Origin: CAZNPW01 sp964575185
GTDB taxonomy: Bacteria; Pseudomonadota; Alphaproteobacteria; Rhodobacterales; Rhodobacteraceae
DNA length: 18,938 nt
Direction: 5' to 3'
Assembly (NCBI GenBank): GCA_964575185.1
Contig: CAZNPW010000051.1
Coordinates: forward strand, 1 to 18,938
Each line of letters begins with the position of its first letter. Position 1 is the stretch's first letter. The notes under the pieces were generated by a model. The model worked only from the letters and a program-made list of their open reading frames with translations, was not told where the DNA came from and did no database searches. The position numbers were made by a program, and so were the translations under genes. Positions 6,977 to 14,969 of this stretch are shown piece after piece.

Positions 6977-8467
6977 GTGGGCGCACCTGTTCTGGAAATG
7001 CTGGGCGTGACCAAGACCTTCGGGCCGACGCAGGCGATGGTCGACGTCTCGCTGGCGCTTCTGCCCGGCACGATCCACGCGCTGGTGGGCGAGAACGGGG
7101 CGGGGAAGTCCACGCTCATCAAGACGATGACGGGCATCCACCGGCCCACCTCGGGCACGATCCGGGTGAACGGCCAGCCGGTCGCCTTCGCCGGCACCCG
7201 CGACGCGCAGCGCGCGGGCGTCGCCGCGATCTACCAGGAGCCGATGGTCTTCCCCGACCTCACGGTCGCCGAGAACATCTTCATCAGCCACCGGGCGCGG
7301 CGGCAGTGGATCGACTGGGCCCGCCTGAACGCCGAGGCCGCGGCGATCATCGCCCGGCTGGGCGTGCGCCTCGACCCCACGCGCCCGGCGGCGGAGCTGA
7401 CCCTGGCCGAGCAGCAGACGGTGGAGATCGCCCGCGCGCTGAGCCTCGACGTGCGCGTGCTCATCATGGACGAACCCTCGGCCAGCCTGTCCGACCACGA
7501 GGTCAAGCGGCTGTTCGGCATCGCGCGGTCCCTCCGCGACCAGGGGGTCGCCGTCCTCTACATCAGCCATCGCCTCGACGAGATCTTCGCGCTGTCCGAC
7601 ACCGTGACGGTGATGCGGGATGGCCGCCACATCTCCACCCGCCCCACGGCAGACACGACGCAAGCGTCGCTGATCGCCGAGATGGTGGGGCGCGACATGG
7701 CCGGCCGCTTCGCCCGCACCCCCGGCCACGCCACGGACGAGGTGCTGCTGCGGGTCGCGGGCCTGGGCCGTACGGGGGCCTTCCGCGATGTCAGCTTCGA
7801 GGTGCGGAAGGGCGAGATCGTGTGCCTGTCGGGCCTCGTCGGCGCGCGGCGGACCGACGTGGGGCTGGCGCTCTTCGGCGTCGCCCCGGCCGACCGCGGC
7901 ACGGTCGAGGTCGCGGGCCGCGCCGTCACCATCGCCAGCCCGCGCCAGGCGCAGGCGCTGGGCATCGCCTACGTCTCCGAGGACCGGCGCAAGATGGGCC
8001 TCGCGGTCGAACAGTCCATCGCAGCCAACCTGACGCTGCCGATGCTCGACGCCTACGCCAACCGCTGGGGCATCATCGACCGGATGCGCGAGATGGCCGA
8101 CGCGGTGGACTACCGCCGCCGCCTGCAGATCAAGGCCGCGAGCCTGACGGCGCATGTCGGCACCCTGTCGGGCGGCAACCAGCAGAAGGTGTTGCTCGCC
8201 AAGTGGCTGAACACGCAGCCCAAACTGCTGATCGTGGACGAACCCACGCGCGGCATCGACGTGGGCGCCAAGGCCGAGGTCCACGCCATCCTGCGCGACC
8301 TCGCGGCCAGGGGCGTGGCGGTGATCGTGATCTCCTCCGACCTGCCCGAGGTCATGTCGCTCGCCGACCGGATCCTCGTGATGCGCGAGGGGCGGCTGGT
8401 CGCTGCCTTCCCGGGCGAGGGCGCGACCGAACAGGCGGTGATGCGCGCCGCGGTGGGGGCGGCATGA
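6977..8467 (+). CDS. Sugar ABC transporter, double ATP-binding subunit (RhaT/RbsA/MglA type)
   Basis: 496 residues with two ABC domains in tandem, the standard ATPase of carbohydrate-uptake class 2 importers. Domain 1 has Walker A GENGAGKST, Q-loop YQEP, signature LTLAEQQ, Walker B LIMDEP and switch SHRLDE. Domain 2 has the usual degenerate P-loop (GLVGARRTDV), an intact LSGGNQQK signature, LLIVDEPTRGIDVGAK, and D-loop/switch ISSDLPEV. The GTG at 6977 is preferred: AAAGG sits 7 bases upstream and the length then matches the family. An ATG at 6998 would remove seven residues. A long in-frame extension upstream runs antisense to no known domain and is rejected. The stop overlaps the first permease gene (ATGA). 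Confidence 0.92.
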   Translation: MGAPVLEMLGVTKTFGPTQAMVDVSLALLPGTIHALVGENGAGKSTLIKTMTGIHRPTSGTIRVNGQPVAFAGTRDAQRAGVAAIYQEPMVFPDLTVAENIFISHRARRQWIDWARLNAEAAAIIARLGVRLDPTRPAAELTLAEQQTVEIARALSLDVRVLIMDEPSASLSDHEVKRLFGIARSLRDQGVAVLYISHRLDEIFALSDTVTVMRDGRHISTRPTADTTQASLIAEMVGRDMAGRFARTPGHATDEVLLRVAGLGRTGAFRDVSFEVRKGEIVCLSGLVGARRTDVGLALFGVAPADRGTVEVAGRAVTIASPRQAQALGIAYVSEDRRKMGLAVEQSIAANLTLPMLDAYANRWGIIDRMREMADAVDYRRRLQIKAASLTAHVGTLSGGNQQKVLLAKWLNTQPKLLIVDEPTRGIDVGAKAEVHAILRDLAARGVAVIVISSDLPEVMSLADRILVMREGRLVAAFPGEGATEQAVMRAAVGAA

Positions 8468-9486
8468 CGCGGCTGTCGCCCACCGCGCTGCGGGTGCTCG
8501 CGCTGCTCGCGGTCTTCGCGCTCACGGTCGCGTTCTTCGCGACGCAGGTCGACAACTACCTGAACGCCCGGCTGTGGAACCGGACCTCCACCTCGGTCGC
8601 GATCATCGCGCTGATCGCGGTGGGGCAGGCCTTCGTCGTGCTGACGCGCAACATCGACCTGTCGGTGGGGTCGGTGGTGGGCTGCGTGGCCTATTTCACC
8701 GGCGGGCTGGTCGCGGCCTTCCCCGACCTGCACCCGCTCGCCGTGGTGGCGCTGGCGGTGGGGGCCGGGGCGCTGTTCGGGGCGCTGAACGGGGTGCTGG
8801 TGGCCGTCGTCGGGCTGCCGTCGATCATCGTGACGCTGGCGACGCTGGCGATCTTCCGGTCGGTGCTGGTGCAGTCCTCGGACGGCGCCTCGATCACGAC
8901 CGGAAGCCTGCCGGGGTGGCTGACCGGCTTCGCGCAGGACAATGCGTTCGAGATCGGCGCGTTGCAGTTCCGCTGGATGGTCCTCATCACCCTGGCCGTG
9001 GTGGGGGTGGCCCACGTCTACCTGACGCGCTTCCGGTCGGGCCGGCAGTTCTACGCGGTGGGCTCCAACCCCGACGCGGCGCGCTTCGCGGGGATCAGCA
9101 TGGGGCGGACGGTGTTCCTCGCCTTCGTCCTCTCGGGCGCGCTCGCAGGCCTCGCCGGGTTCATGTTCCTGTCGCGCTTCGGCAACATCACGGTCGTCGC
9201 GGGCCTCGGGTTCGAGCTGAAGTCGGTCGGCGCGGTCGTCGTCGGCGGGGTCAACATCTTCGGCGGCAGCGGCTCGGTGATCGGCGTACTGATCGGGGCG
9301 AGCCTGATCGACCTGATCGACACCTCGCTGGTGCGGTGGGAGCTGGTCAGCGAATTCTGGCGCGAGGCGGTGCTGGGGGTGCTGATCCTGGGCGCGGTGG
9401 TGCTCGACACCGTGCTGTCGCGCCGCCTGATGCGCCGCAAGGTGGCCGAGGCGGAAGCGGCCCGCGGGAAGGCGCCGGTCGCATGA
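8464..9486 (+). CDS. Sugar ABC transporter permease 1 (RhaP/RbsC type)
   Basis: 340 residues of the branched-chain/monosaccharide permease family, an inner-membrane protein with roughly 8 to 10 hydrophobic segments. The family stretches LTRNIDLSVGSVVG (after the second helix), GLPSIIVTLATLAIFR, RQFYAVGSNPDAARFAGI and the glycine-rich GGVNIFGGSGSVIG are all present. The ATG overlaps the ATPase stop by 4 bases and the stop overlaps permease 2 by 4 bases, implying translational coupling. It should form a heterodimeric channel with permease 2. Confidence 0.92.
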   Translation: MTRLSPTALRVLALLAVFALTVAFFATQVDNYLNARLWNRTSTSVAIIALIAVGQAFVVLTRNIDLSVGSVVGCVAYFTGGLVAAFPDLHPLAVVALAVGAGALFGALNGVLVAVVGLPSIIVTLATLAIFRSVLVQSSDGASITTGSLPGWLTGFAQDNAFEIGALQFRWMVLITLAVVGVAHVYLTRFRSGRQFYAVGSNPDAARFAGISMGRTVFLAFVLSGALAGLAGFMFLSRFGNITVVAGLGFELKSVGAVVVGGVNIFGGSGSVIGVLIGASLIDLIDTSLVRWELVSEFWREAVLGVLILGAVVLDTVLSRRLMRRKVAEAEAARGKAPVA

Positions 9487-10472
9487 CCCTGCGGGAACGC
9501 CTGGCCAGCTACGAGGGCTTCCTCCTGGTGGTGCTGCTGCTGCTGTTTGCGCTGAACGCCGCGGTGCTGCGCGACGAGGCGGGCAACTCGAGCTTCCTGA
9601 CCGGCGAGAACCTGGTCAACATGTTCGAGCTGTCGGTCGAGAAGATCATCGTCGCGCTGGTGATGGCCTTCGTCATCGTCAACGGCGAGATCGACCTGTC
9701 GGTCGCGTCGATCATGGGGCTTTCGGCCTGCGCCTTCGGCTGGCTGTTCCAGCAGGGCGTGCCCGCGCCGCTGGCGGTGCTGCTGTGCCTGGGCATCGGG
9801 CTCGCCTGCGGGGCCTTCAACGCGGCCTGCATCGTGCGGCTCGGCATCCCGTCGCTGGTCGTCACGCTGGCGACCATGATCGCCTTCCGCGGCATCGCGC
9901 GCATCCTGGTCGAGGACCGGGGGATCACCGACTTCCCCGTCTGGTTCGACCGGCTGGGGCAGGCGGGGCTGGTCGGGCCGGTGCCGCTCGCGGTGGTGAT
10001 CTTCGTCCTCGGCGCGGTGGCGGCCTGGGTCATCCTTGAACGGTCGGCCTTCGGGCGCAAGGTGACGTTCATCGGCGCGAACCGCGCGGTGGCGGAGTAT
10101 TCGGGCATCGACGTGGGCCGGATCAAGACCTGGATCTTCGTCGCCTCCGGCGTCGTCTCGGCGCTGGCCGGGCTGCTCTACGCCGCCCGCCTCGGCGCGG
10201 TCCGGGGCGACGCGGCGGCGGGGTTCGAGCTCGACGTCATCACGATGGTCCTCCTCGGCGGGATCAGCATCTTCGGCGGGTCGGGCACGATGGTGGGCAC
10301 CGTGCTGGCGATCCTGATCGTGCTGACCCTCCGCAACGGCATGGGGCTCGCCAACGTCACCGGGTACATCCAGACCGGCGTGCTGGGGGTGCTCCTGATC
10401 CTGTCGGTGATGGTGCCGATGATCCGCGACCGCCTCGCGCGGCTGTTCCGCAGGGGGGCCCATGGCGCGTAG
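9483..10472 (+). CDS. Sugar ABC transporter permease 2 (RhaQ/RbsC type)
   Basis: 329 residues of the same family as the preceding permease, with multiple transmembrane helices. Equivalent markers are VNGEIDLSVASIMG, LGIPSLVVTLATMIAFRG, RKVTFIGANRAVAEYSGID and GGISIFGGSGTMVG. Two different permeases behind one double ATPase is the arrangement of rhizobial rhaSTPQ and of lsrACDB. It overlaps permease 1 by 4 bases and the regulator gene by 11 bases. Confidence 0.92.
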   Translation: MTLRERLASYEGFLLVVLLLLFALNAAVLRDEAGNSSFLTGENLVNMFELSVEKIIVALVMAFVIVNGEIDLSVASIMGLSACAFGWLFQQGVPAPLAVLLCLGIGLACGAFNAACIVRLGIPSLVVTLATMIAFRGIARILVEDRGITDFPVWFDRLGQAGLVGPVPLAVVIFVLGAVAAWVILERSAFGRKVTFIGANRAVAEYSGIDVGRIKTWIFVASGVVSALAGLLYAARLGAVRGDAAAGFELDVITMVLLGGISIFGGSGTMVGTVLAILIVLTLRNGMGLANVTGYIQTGVLGVLLILSVMVPMIRDRLARLFRRGAHGA

Positions 10473-11178
10473 CGCGATCCTGCGGCTGGACGATCCGATC
10501 GGGCGCAAGTCGGTGTCCGAGCTTGTCGTGCAGCGCATCCTCGACATGGTGAAGGCCGGATCGCTCGCCCCCGGCCACAAGCTGCCGGCCGAACGCGATC
10601 TGGCCCAGCAGCTGAACGTCAGCCGCCCCACGGTGCGCGAGGCGCTGCGGGCGCTCGCGATCCTGGGCGTGGTGGAGATCCGCCACGGCGGCGGGGTCTA
10701 CGTCACCTCGCTCGACGCCGAGCTCCTGTCGCCGATGGAGTTCTTCGTCACGCTCAGCGCCTCGAACATGGCCGAACTGTTCGACGCCCGCATCCAGTTC
10801 GAGCCGATGATCGCCCGCATGGCGGCGGAACGGCTGACCGACGACCAGCTCGCGCGCCTGGCCGCGCTGGTCGCGCAGCAGGTCGCCGCCCCCGACGACG
10901 CCGAACTGTTCCACGACACCGACGTGGAGTTCCACAAGACGATCCTCGACGCGAGCGGCAACGCCTTCCTGTCGCGCTTTGGCAAGATGCTGCAGGTGCT
11001 GGGCGACCAGGGGCGCAAGGCGTTCCAGAAGCGCCGGTCCATCCGGGCGCAGTCGGTGCTGGACCACCAGGCGATCCTCGCCGCGCTGACCGCGCGCGAC
11101 CCCGACGGCGCGCACCGGGCGATGCGGCAGCACATGGTGAACGTGCGCAACGCGCTGAAGGAGGTGACGGGTGCCTGA
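10462..11178 (+). CDS. FadR-subfamily GntR transcriptional regulator (FCD domain)
   Basis: 238 residues. A winged helix-turn-helix fills about residues 15-82 (LPAERDLAQQLNVSRPTVREALRAL, with the GGGVYV wing). A C-terminal all-helical FCD domain spans about 100-232. The four expected metal-binding residues can be read: D154 and H158 (DVEFH), H202 (DHQAIL) and H224 (RQHM). Such proteins usually repress sugar-acid or keto-acid operons and are released by a pathway metabolite bound near the metal. The gene sits inside the operon it probably controls, between transport and enzyme genes, so it would be autoregulated. The best candidate binding sites are the two inverted repeats at 5686-5698 and 5792-5806. 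The start overlaps permease 2 by 11 bases. Confidence 0.9.
   Translation: MARSAILRLDDPIGRKSVSELVVQRILDMVKAGSLAPGHKLPAERDLAQQLNVSRPTVREALRALAILGVVEIRHGGGVYVTSLDAELLSPMEFFVTLSASNMAELFDARIQFEPMIARMAAERLTDDQLARLAALVAQQVAAPDDAELFHDTDVEFHKTILDASGNAFLSRFGKMLQVLGDQGRKAFQKRRSIRAQSVLDHQAILAALTARDPDGAHRAMRQHMVNVRNALKEVTGA
11158..11167 (+). promoter_or_regulatory. Near-perfect Shine-Dalgarno deciding a GTG start
   Basis: AAGGAGGTGA is fully complementary to the 3' end of 16S rRNA. The GTG at 11171 follows the GGAGG core by six bases. This fixes the start of the Gfo/Idh gene inside the end of the regulator gene and predicts strong translation of the first enzyme despite a GTG codon. Confidence 0.8.
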
Positions 11179-12214
11179 GGCGCGGATCGCGGTGCTGGGC
11201 GCGGGCTGGTGGGGGGCGCAGGTCTACATCCCGGCGCTGCTGCGCAACCCCGACTGCCACCTCGTGGCCGTGAACCGCCGCAACCCTGACGCGCTGCGCC
11301 AGATCACCGAACGCTTCGGGATCGCGCGCGGCTACACCGACGACCGCGCCCTGCTCGCGGCAGAGCGGCTCGACGGGGCGGTGATCGTCTCGCCGCACAC
11401 GGTGCATTTCGCGCAGGCGATAGCCTGCCTGGAGGCGGGGTGTCATGTCCTGGTGGACAAGCCGCTGACGACCGCCGCCGCCGAGGCGCGGGCGCTGGTG
11501 GCGAAGGCGGCGGCGGTCGGGCGGCAGATCGTGGTGCCCTACGGCTGGAACTTCAAGGACTTCACCCGCCGCGCGGCGGACCTGGTGGCCGCCGGCCGGC
11601 TCGGCGAAATCCGGCACGTGGCCTGCCAGATGGCCAGCCCCACGGCCGACCTCTTCGGCGGCGAGGGGTTGGCGGAGACGGCGGGGCACATGTTCCGGCC
11701 CGAACGCAGCACCTGGGCCGACCCCGCCAACGCCGGCGGCTACGGCTGGGGGCAGCTCAGCCACGCGCTGGGCCTGATGTTCGCCGTGACCGGCCTCGCC
11801 CCCGCGCAGGTCTTCGCCATCGGCGGGACCAGCGCCGCCGGGGTCGACTACTACGACGCGCTGACCGTGCGCATGACGAACGGCGCGACGGCGGCGATCT
11901 CGGGCGCGGCGACGGTGCCCAAGCACCGCGGCTACCAGCTGGACCTGCGCGTCTTCGGCACCGAGGGGATGCTGCTCCTCGACGTCGAACGCGCCCGGAT
12001 GGAACTGCGCCGCAACGACCGCGACGACGTGGTGATGAACCTTGCGCCCGACGCCGGGGCCTATGCGGCCGAAGAGCCCTGCGACCGGCTGGTGGACATC
12101 TGCCTGAACCGCGCGGTGCGCAACGAGGCCCCCGGCGAGGTCGGGATGCGCGCGGTGGAGGTGCTGGACGCGATGCACCGCTCGATGCGCTCCGGCACCG
12201 TGGAGCCCGTGTGA
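11171..12214 (+). CDS. Gfo/Idh/MocA-family NAD(P)-dependent sugar oxidoreductase
   Basis: 347 residues. An N-terminal Rossmann fold has GAGWWG at 10-15. Arginines R36/R37 follow the second strand (VNRRNP), which tends to favour NADP. The conserved EKP motif appears as DKP at 96-98, and the C-terminal alpha/beta domain carries the predicted catalytic histidine H199 in GWGQLSHALG. These enzymes oxidise or reduce a sugar or cyclitol at a ring or C1 position. In this operon it could be the first-step sugar dehydrogenase or could make a 3-keto intermediate for the divergent isomerase; neither is proven. It starts with GTG after a near-perfect ribosome-binding site, overlaps the regulator by 8 bases, and shares one base with the next gene (TGATG). 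Confidence 0.85.
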   Translation: MPEARIAVLGAGWWGAQVYIPALLRNPDCHLVAVNRRNPDALRQITERFGIARGYTDDRALLAAERLDGAVIVSPHTVHFAQAIACLEAGCHVLVDKPLTTAAAEARALVAKAAAVGRQIVVPYGWNFKDFTRRAADLVAAGRLGEIRHVACQMASPTADLFGGEGLAETAGHMFRPERSTWADPANAGGYGWGQLSHALGLMFAVTGLAPAQVFAIGGTSAAGVDYYDALTVRMTNGATAAISGAATVPKHRGYQLDLRVFGTEGMLLLDVERARMELRRNDRDDVVMNLAPDAGAYAAEEPCDRLVDICLNRAVRNEAPGEVGMRAVEVLDAMHRSMRSGTVEPV

Positions 12215-12966
12215 TGTGGGGCGCGACGAAGGCGCAGATCGTCCGGGGCGGCTTCTCGACCCCCCTCGACGCGCCGATGATTCCGCCGTTTCCCTTCACT
12301 TTCCGTGATGTGGAGATCCTGACGCTGTGCTGGCGGACCGACCCGGCGGCGATGCGGCGGCTTCTGCCAGAACCGCTTGAAATCAGGGGTGATGTGGTCA
12401 TGGCCCACATCTACAAGATGCACGATACGGAATGGCTGGGGCCTTACGCAGAAGTCAACGTGATGTTCGGCGTGCGGCTAGGGGACGTGGAGGGCAGCTA
12501 TTCACCCTACCTCTTCCTCTCCTCCGACGTGGGCGTGACGCAAGGGCGCGAGGTCCATGGCCAGCCGAAGAAGCTCGCCGAACCGCGGCTCGAGGCGCGG
12601 GGAGACCTGATGGTCGGGACCTGCACGCGCAACGGGATCGACGTGCTGACGGGGACGATGCCCTACAAGCAGCGGCCCGCGAAGATCGACGACATCGACC
12701 ACTTCCCGTTCCGCACCAACATCAACCTCAAGGCCGTCGACCACATCGACGGCACGCCCGCCATCCGGCAACTCACCTCGCGCGCGCTGGCCGACGTGAC
12801 CGTGACCGAATGCTGGCGCGGCCCCTGCACCGTGGAGCTGCGTCCCAACGCGCAGGCCCCCATCCACCGCCTGCCGGTGGTCGAGATGCTCGACGGCTTC
12901 CACTGGCGCGCGAGCTTCACGCTGGTGCCCGGCACGGTGCTGCTCGACTACCTGAAGGAGGGATGA
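12214..12966 (+). CDS. Acetoacetate decarboxylase superfamily protein
   Basis: 250 residues, aligning along its length with Clostridium acetoacetate decarboxylase: RTDPAAMRRLLPEPLEI, KMHDTEWLGPYAE, GREVHGQPKKLAEP and TVTECWRGPCTVEL. The Schiff-base lysine of the family (K115 in Clostridium) corresponds to K119 with neighbour K120. The active-site glutamate E76 corresponds to E80. Arginine R29 of the decarboxylase is replaced by V33 in my hand alignment. Superfamily members that are not decarboxylases act as pyruvate aldolase-dehydratases, so a retro-aldol or dehydration role on a 2-keto-3-deoxy sugar acid is plausible here but unproven. GGAG at 12202-12205 precedes the ATG. The 5' third uses more AT-ending and rare codons (CCA, AGG, CTA) than its neighbours. 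Confidence 0.85.
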   Translation: MWGATKAQIVRGGFSTPLDAPMIPPFPFTFRDVEILTLCWRTDPAAMRRLLPEPLEIRGDVVMAHIYKMHDTEWLGPYAEVNVMFGVRLGDVEGSYSPYLFLSSDVGVTQGREVHGQPKKLAEPRLEARGDLMVGTCTRNGIDVLTGTMPYKQRPAKIDDIDHFPFRTNINLKAVDHIDGTPAIRQLTSRALADVTVTECWRGPCTVELRPNAQAPIHRLPVVEMLDGFHWRASFTLVPGTVLLDYLKEG

Positions 12967-13289
12967 TGGCCAGTCACGCATGGGTCCTGGGCGTGCGCCC
13001 GGGCTACGAGGACGAATACAAGGCCCGCCACGACGCGCTCTGGCCCGAGATGGACGCGACCCTGCGGCGGTCGGGCATCCGCAACTACCACATCTTCCGC
13101 CACGGCCTGACGCTGATCGGCTATTTCGAGACCGACGACCTTGCCGCGACCATCGCCTACCTCAAGGACGACCCGGTGAACGCGCGCTGGTCGGCGCACA
13201 TGGCCGACATCATGGTCATCGACATCGACCCCCGGACGGGCTTTCCCTACCTTCTGCCGAAACCCTGGAGCCTCGATGAAACCCCTTGA
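12966..13289 (+). CDS. rhaM: L-rhamnose mutarotase family protein
   Basis: 107 residues, the normal size of the YiiL/RhaM/RhaU family of small ferredoxin-like-fold mutarotases that interconvert alpha and beta anomers of L-rhamnose and related 6-deoxy sugars. Residues WVLGVRPGYEDEYKARHDALWPEM carry the conserved catalytic histidine (ARH) and the WPE motif; RWSAHMADIM corresponds to RWWKYMTDVM of the E. coli enzyme. Two adjacent in-frame ATGs exist at 12963 and 12966. The second is taken because GGAGG at 12957-12961 is too close to the first. Start and upstream stop overlap, and the 3' end overlaps the SDR gene by 14 bases. Some family members in oxidative fucose pathways act on L-fucose, so sugar identity is open. 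Confidence 0.85.
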   Translation: MASHAWVLGVRPGYEDEYKARHDALWPEMDATLRRSGIRNYHIFRHGLTLIGYFETDDLAATIAYLKDDPVNARWSAHMADIMVIDIDPRTGFPYLLPKPWSLDETP

Positions 13290-14010
13290 CCTGGCAGGAA
13301 AGACCGCGCTCGTGACCGGCGGCAACCGCGGCATCGGCGCGGCGGCGGTGCGGGCGCTCGCGCAGGCGGGCGCCGCGGTGACCTGGACCGCGCGCAGCGC
13401 CGCGAGCCTCGCGCAGGGGCCGACCGAGGGCACCGGCACCGTCGCCGACGCGACCGACCGGGCGGCGACGGCAAGCCTCATGGCGCAGGGCTTCGACATC
13501 GTGGTGAACAACGCGGGCGTCATCACCCCCATCGGCCACATCGCCGACGTGGCGATCGACGACTGGGCCGCGAACATCGCGATCAACCTGATCGCCGCCT
13601 TCCACGTCACGCAAGCGGCCATCGTCCACCGGCCTGCAGGCGGCGTGACGGTCGTGCACCTGTCCTCCGGCGCCGCGCGCACCGCGATGGAGGGGTGGTC
13701 GGCCTACTGCGCCGGGAAGGCGGGCCTCGCGATGCTCACCCGCAGCGTGCACCTGGAATGCGCGGCGCTTGGCGTGCGGGTGTTCGGCTTCGCGCCGGGG
13801 GTGGTCGACACGGGCATGCAGGGGGCGATCCGGGCTTCAGGGATCAACCCCGTCAGCCGCATCCCGCGCGAGTCCCTCGCGGCGGCGGAGGTGCCGGCCC
13901 ACGCCATCGCCTGGCTCGCGACCCCCGCCGCCGACGGCTACGCGGGGCAGGAGGTCGACGTGCGCGACCCCGCCTTCCGCGCCGCCTGCGGGCTGGAGCC
14001 CCTGCCGTGA
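13276..14010 (+). CDS. Short-chain dehydrogenase/reductase (SDR) 1
   Basis: 244-residue classical SDR. Cofactor motif TGGNRGIG is at 14-21, NNAG at 78-81, catalytic serine at 130/131, and Y144-x3-K148 (AYCAGK). After the second strand the sequence is TARSAAS with R40 and no acidic residue, which favours NADP(H). The C-terminus is shorter and less typical (VDVRDPAF instead of the common DGG end). In the operon it could oxidise the sugar to the lactone or reduce a keto intermediate. Which of the two SDRs is the 2-keto-3-deoxyaldonate dehydrogenase cannot be settled by eye; the second is the better candidate. It starts at an ATG with TGGAG about 6 bases upstream and overlaps the mutarotase. Confidence 0.88.
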   Translation: MKPLDLAGKTALVTGGNRGIGAAAVRALAQAGAAVTWTARSAASLAQGPTEGTGTVADATDRAATASLMAQGFDIVVNNAGVITPIGHIADVAIDDWAANIAINLIAAFHVTQAAIVHRPAGGVTVVHLSSGAARTAMEGWSAYCAGKAGLAMLTRSVHLECAALGVRVFGFAPGVVDTGMQGAIRASGINPVSRIPRESLAAAEVPAHAIAWLATPAADGYAGQEVDVRDPAFRAACGLEPLP

Positions 14011-14969
14011 AGGTCGTCGTCACCGACGCGACCTTCCCCGACACCGCCGCCGAGGAAGCGGCGGCCCGGGCGCAAGGCGCTGTTTTCGAACGCCATTCCT
14101 GCAAGACGGCCGAGGAGGTCGCGCAGGCGGTCCGGGGCGCCGACGTGGCCGTGGTGCAGTTCGCGCCGCTCGGGGCCGCGGCCATCGCGGGCCTGGCGCC
14201 CGGCGCGCGGGCGATCCGCTATGGGGTGGGCTACAACAACTTCGACCTCGCGGCGCTGGACGCGGCGGGCGTGCGGGCGGCCTACGTCCCCGACTACTGC
14301 ACCGACGAGGTCGCCGACCACACCGCCGCCGCCATCCTCACGCTGCTGCGCAAGCTGATCCCGCTCGACGCGCAGGTGCGCGGCGGCGGCTGGAACGTCG
14401 TCGCGGTGACGCGGCCGCTGCCCGCGTTCCGCGACACGACCGTGGGCTTCCTCGGCTTCGGCCGCATCGCGCAAGAGGTGATGCGGCGGCTTTCTCCCTT
14501 CGGATTCAGGTTCATCGCGGCCGATCCTTATGCGGTGCATGAAGGCGTGCGGATGGTCGACCTGCCGACCCTGCTGACGGAGTCCGACGCGCTGACCCTG
14601 CACGCCCCGGCCACGGCCGAGACGGTGCGCATCATCGACGCCGCCGCACTCGCGCGGATGAAGCCGACCGCGGTGCTGGTGAACAGCGCGCGGGGCGACC
14701 TGATCGTGGAGGACGCGCTGGCGCAGGCGCTGGCCGCCGGGCGGCTGGCGGCGGCGGCGCTCGACGTCTTCGCGGTGGAGCCGCTGCCGGCCGATTCGCC
14801 CTTGCGGTCGGCCCCGAACCTTCTGATGACTCCGCACGCGGCCTGGTACTCCGACGTGGCCGTGCACCGGCTGCAGGGGCTGGTGGCCGACGAAATCACC
14901 CGCGCCCTGACCGGCCAGCCGCCCCGGCGGCCGATCCCGGGGACGATCGCATATGAGGTAAGCCCATGA
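14007..14969 (+). CDS. D-isomer-specific 2-hydroxyacid dehydrogenase (CtBP-like)
   Basis: 320 residues. The catalytic triad of the family is present: R229 (NSARGD), E258 (FAVEP) and H277 (TPHAAWYS). The NAD-binding GFGRIA is at 150-155, with D173 closing the second strand (AADPY), pointing to NAD(H). The N-terminus VVVTDATFPDTAAEE and the region RYGVGYNNFDLAAL resemble the C-terminal-binding-protein/phosphoglycerate-dehydrogenase-like branch. It should interconvert a 2-keto acid and a D-2-hydroxy acid, possibly the product or a by-product of the sugar-acid pathway. The start is GTG overlapping the SDR stop (GTGA at 14007-14010), with GGAG at 13994-13997. The stop overlaps the FAH gene by 4 bases. 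Confidence 0.88.
   Translation: MKVVVTDATFPDTAAEEAAARAQGAVFERHSCKTAEEVAQAVRGADVAVVQFAPLGAAAIAGLAPGARAIRYGVGYNNFDLAALDAAGVRAAYVPDYCTDEVADHTAAAILTLLRKLIPLDAQVRGGGWNVVAVTRPLPAFRDTTVGFLGFGRIAQEVMRRLSPFGFRFIAADPYAVHEGVRMVDLPTLLTESDALTLHAPATAETVRIIDAAALARMKPTAVLVNSARGDLIVEDALAQALAAGRLAAAALDVFAVEPLPADSPLRSAPNLLMTPHAAWYSDVAVHRLQGLVADEITRALTGQPPRRPIPGTIAYEVSP

Noticed and set aside
6952..8460. Plus-strand frame across the ATPase gene joined to permease 1
   Set aside because: The part before 8464 is an out-of-frame Arg/Pro-rich shadow of the ATPase; only the region from the ATG at 8464 encodes the permease.
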